A stretch of DNA of 64,000 nucleotides from Plectrocnemia conspersa (taxonomy: Eukaryota > Arthropoda > Insecta > Trichoptera > Polycentropodidae). Location of the stretch: the NCBI GenBank assembly GCA_009617715.1, contig VTFK01000086.1, forward strand, positions 861,475 through 925,474. The letters are read 5' to 3'. The notes beneath the pieces were generated by a model. The model made no database searches. It was not told the DNA's origin and saw only the letters and a list, made by a program, of their open reading frames with translations. Position 1 is the first letter of the stretch. Each line of letters starts with the position of its first letter. Below are positions 63,261 to 64,000 of this stretch, one piece after another. Both the position numbers and the translations under genes were made by a program.

Positions 63261-64000
63261 AAACTGCAACAACATGAATAATCTTGAAAGACGCGTTGTC
63301 TATTACATACTCTACGCACAAAATAAGAAATAAAATCTTCGATGCTTATGGTATCTGTTGGCATATGTTGCAATTGTGGCATTGACTGTTTTCTTATTAT
63401 TACTGAGCTTTTGTCAAAAATGCATTGCTATTTTTCTTTCATTAGTAAAAAAAATATCTTAATTGCGCAATTGGGTGAATCTCTCATAAATTAATAAATG
63501 AAATAGAAATTGTGCAAAATATATTATATATATATACAGATTAAATTTTTTTTTTAATTATTTTTATGTTTTGAAACAGTTAATATTGTAAAAAATAAAT
63601 ATTTCTACATTTTACATTATATAACATCGGTTAAAGCTTATTTTGATGATGACGTTTAAGCAAGTGGTACATATTCCAATTATAATAACGTTCGTGTAGC
63701 TCTGAGCTAAGCCGTTACAATTTTCCAGAAGGCATCTTAAAAGTGGGAACGTGAGTGGACTGCTTTAGGAAGGAAACGACTTCTGGATATCCAGAATTAT
63801 ATTCGTGTGTCACCGTCCAATTCGAAACGAACGATAAAAAACTTTAATTAATAACTGTGACTGGCGATTCCTGGAAAAAAAATACTAATTAAAAACATCG
63901 GGGAAAGAAGGGACGAAAACACGCCGTCAAAATGGGTCGAATGGCAATATGGATTAATAAGTTGGATTTTTTTTTCGCCGATATAGCTGCTGGCTCGAGG
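63261..64000. other. AT-rich DNA then a terminal island
   Basis: 63261-63640 is mostly AT-rich. 63640-64000 is more complex and continues to the window edge. It includes a perfect 16-bp palindrome, TTCTGGATATCCAGAA, at 63781-63796. No exon recognised. Confidence 0.35.

Overview
The window looks like nuclear DNA from an insect or a closely related arthropod. It is very AT-rich, carries a long (TA)n microsatellite, and holds many decayed animal transposons: Jockey-type LINEs, ZBED/SCAND3-type hAT, piggyBac, and several MITE or fold-back families. I see no intact protein-coding gene. Nearly all open frames above 60 codons are chance frames in AT-rich DNA or frames inside repeats.

Layout. From 1 to 14.5 kb the DNA is AT-rich and non-coding. 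It contains the (TA)n tract (1316-1579), a diverged 50-bp direct repeat, a LINE-tail-like repeat (about 7.85 kb) and the first copy of a dispersed repeat (about 10.2 kb). A dead Jockey reverse transcriptase lies at 14.56-15.40 kb and is split by a 133-bp inverted-repeat element. A TTAA-flanked piggyBac-type MITE lies at 17.3 kb. From 19.9 to 28.1 kb there are two copies of an unclassified repeat and two partial copies of a fold-back element that flank about 0.9 kb of other DNA. Two hAT transposase fossils lie at 30.3-30.8 and 34.9-35.8 kb. A degenerate tandem array (36.2-37.3 kb) abuts a second Jockey fragment (37.4-37.9 kb). A MITE of about 1.07 kb with 28-bp terminal inverted repeats lies at 40-41 kb; a second copy at 53.2-54.2 kb has lost its right end. 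A piggyBac transposase fossil lies at 43.2-44.6 kb. Two more piggyBac-type MITEs lie head-to-head at 48.6-49.8 kb. The fullest fold-back copy is at 51.3-52.0 kb, and a third LINE RT fragment is at 55.3-55.7 kb.

Between the repeats are 0.2-1.2 kb islands of higher-complexity, more GC-rich sequence with no convincing exon. They look like candidate regulatory DNA, as in a large intron or gene desert, but this is inferred from composition alone.

The best candidates for host genes lie at 60.3-62.1 kb. One is a possible short exon on the plus strand with a match to the start of an HP1 chromoshadow domain. The other is an unidentified minus-strand frame made of three pieces, joined by one phase-consistent intron and one frameshift. 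The most unusual structures are the inverted MITE pair, one member of which has a TTAT rather than TTAA duplication; a GC-rich module of about 60 bp shared by otherwise different elements; and the fold-back element halves around a foreign segment. I found nothing I can defend as a new biological system.
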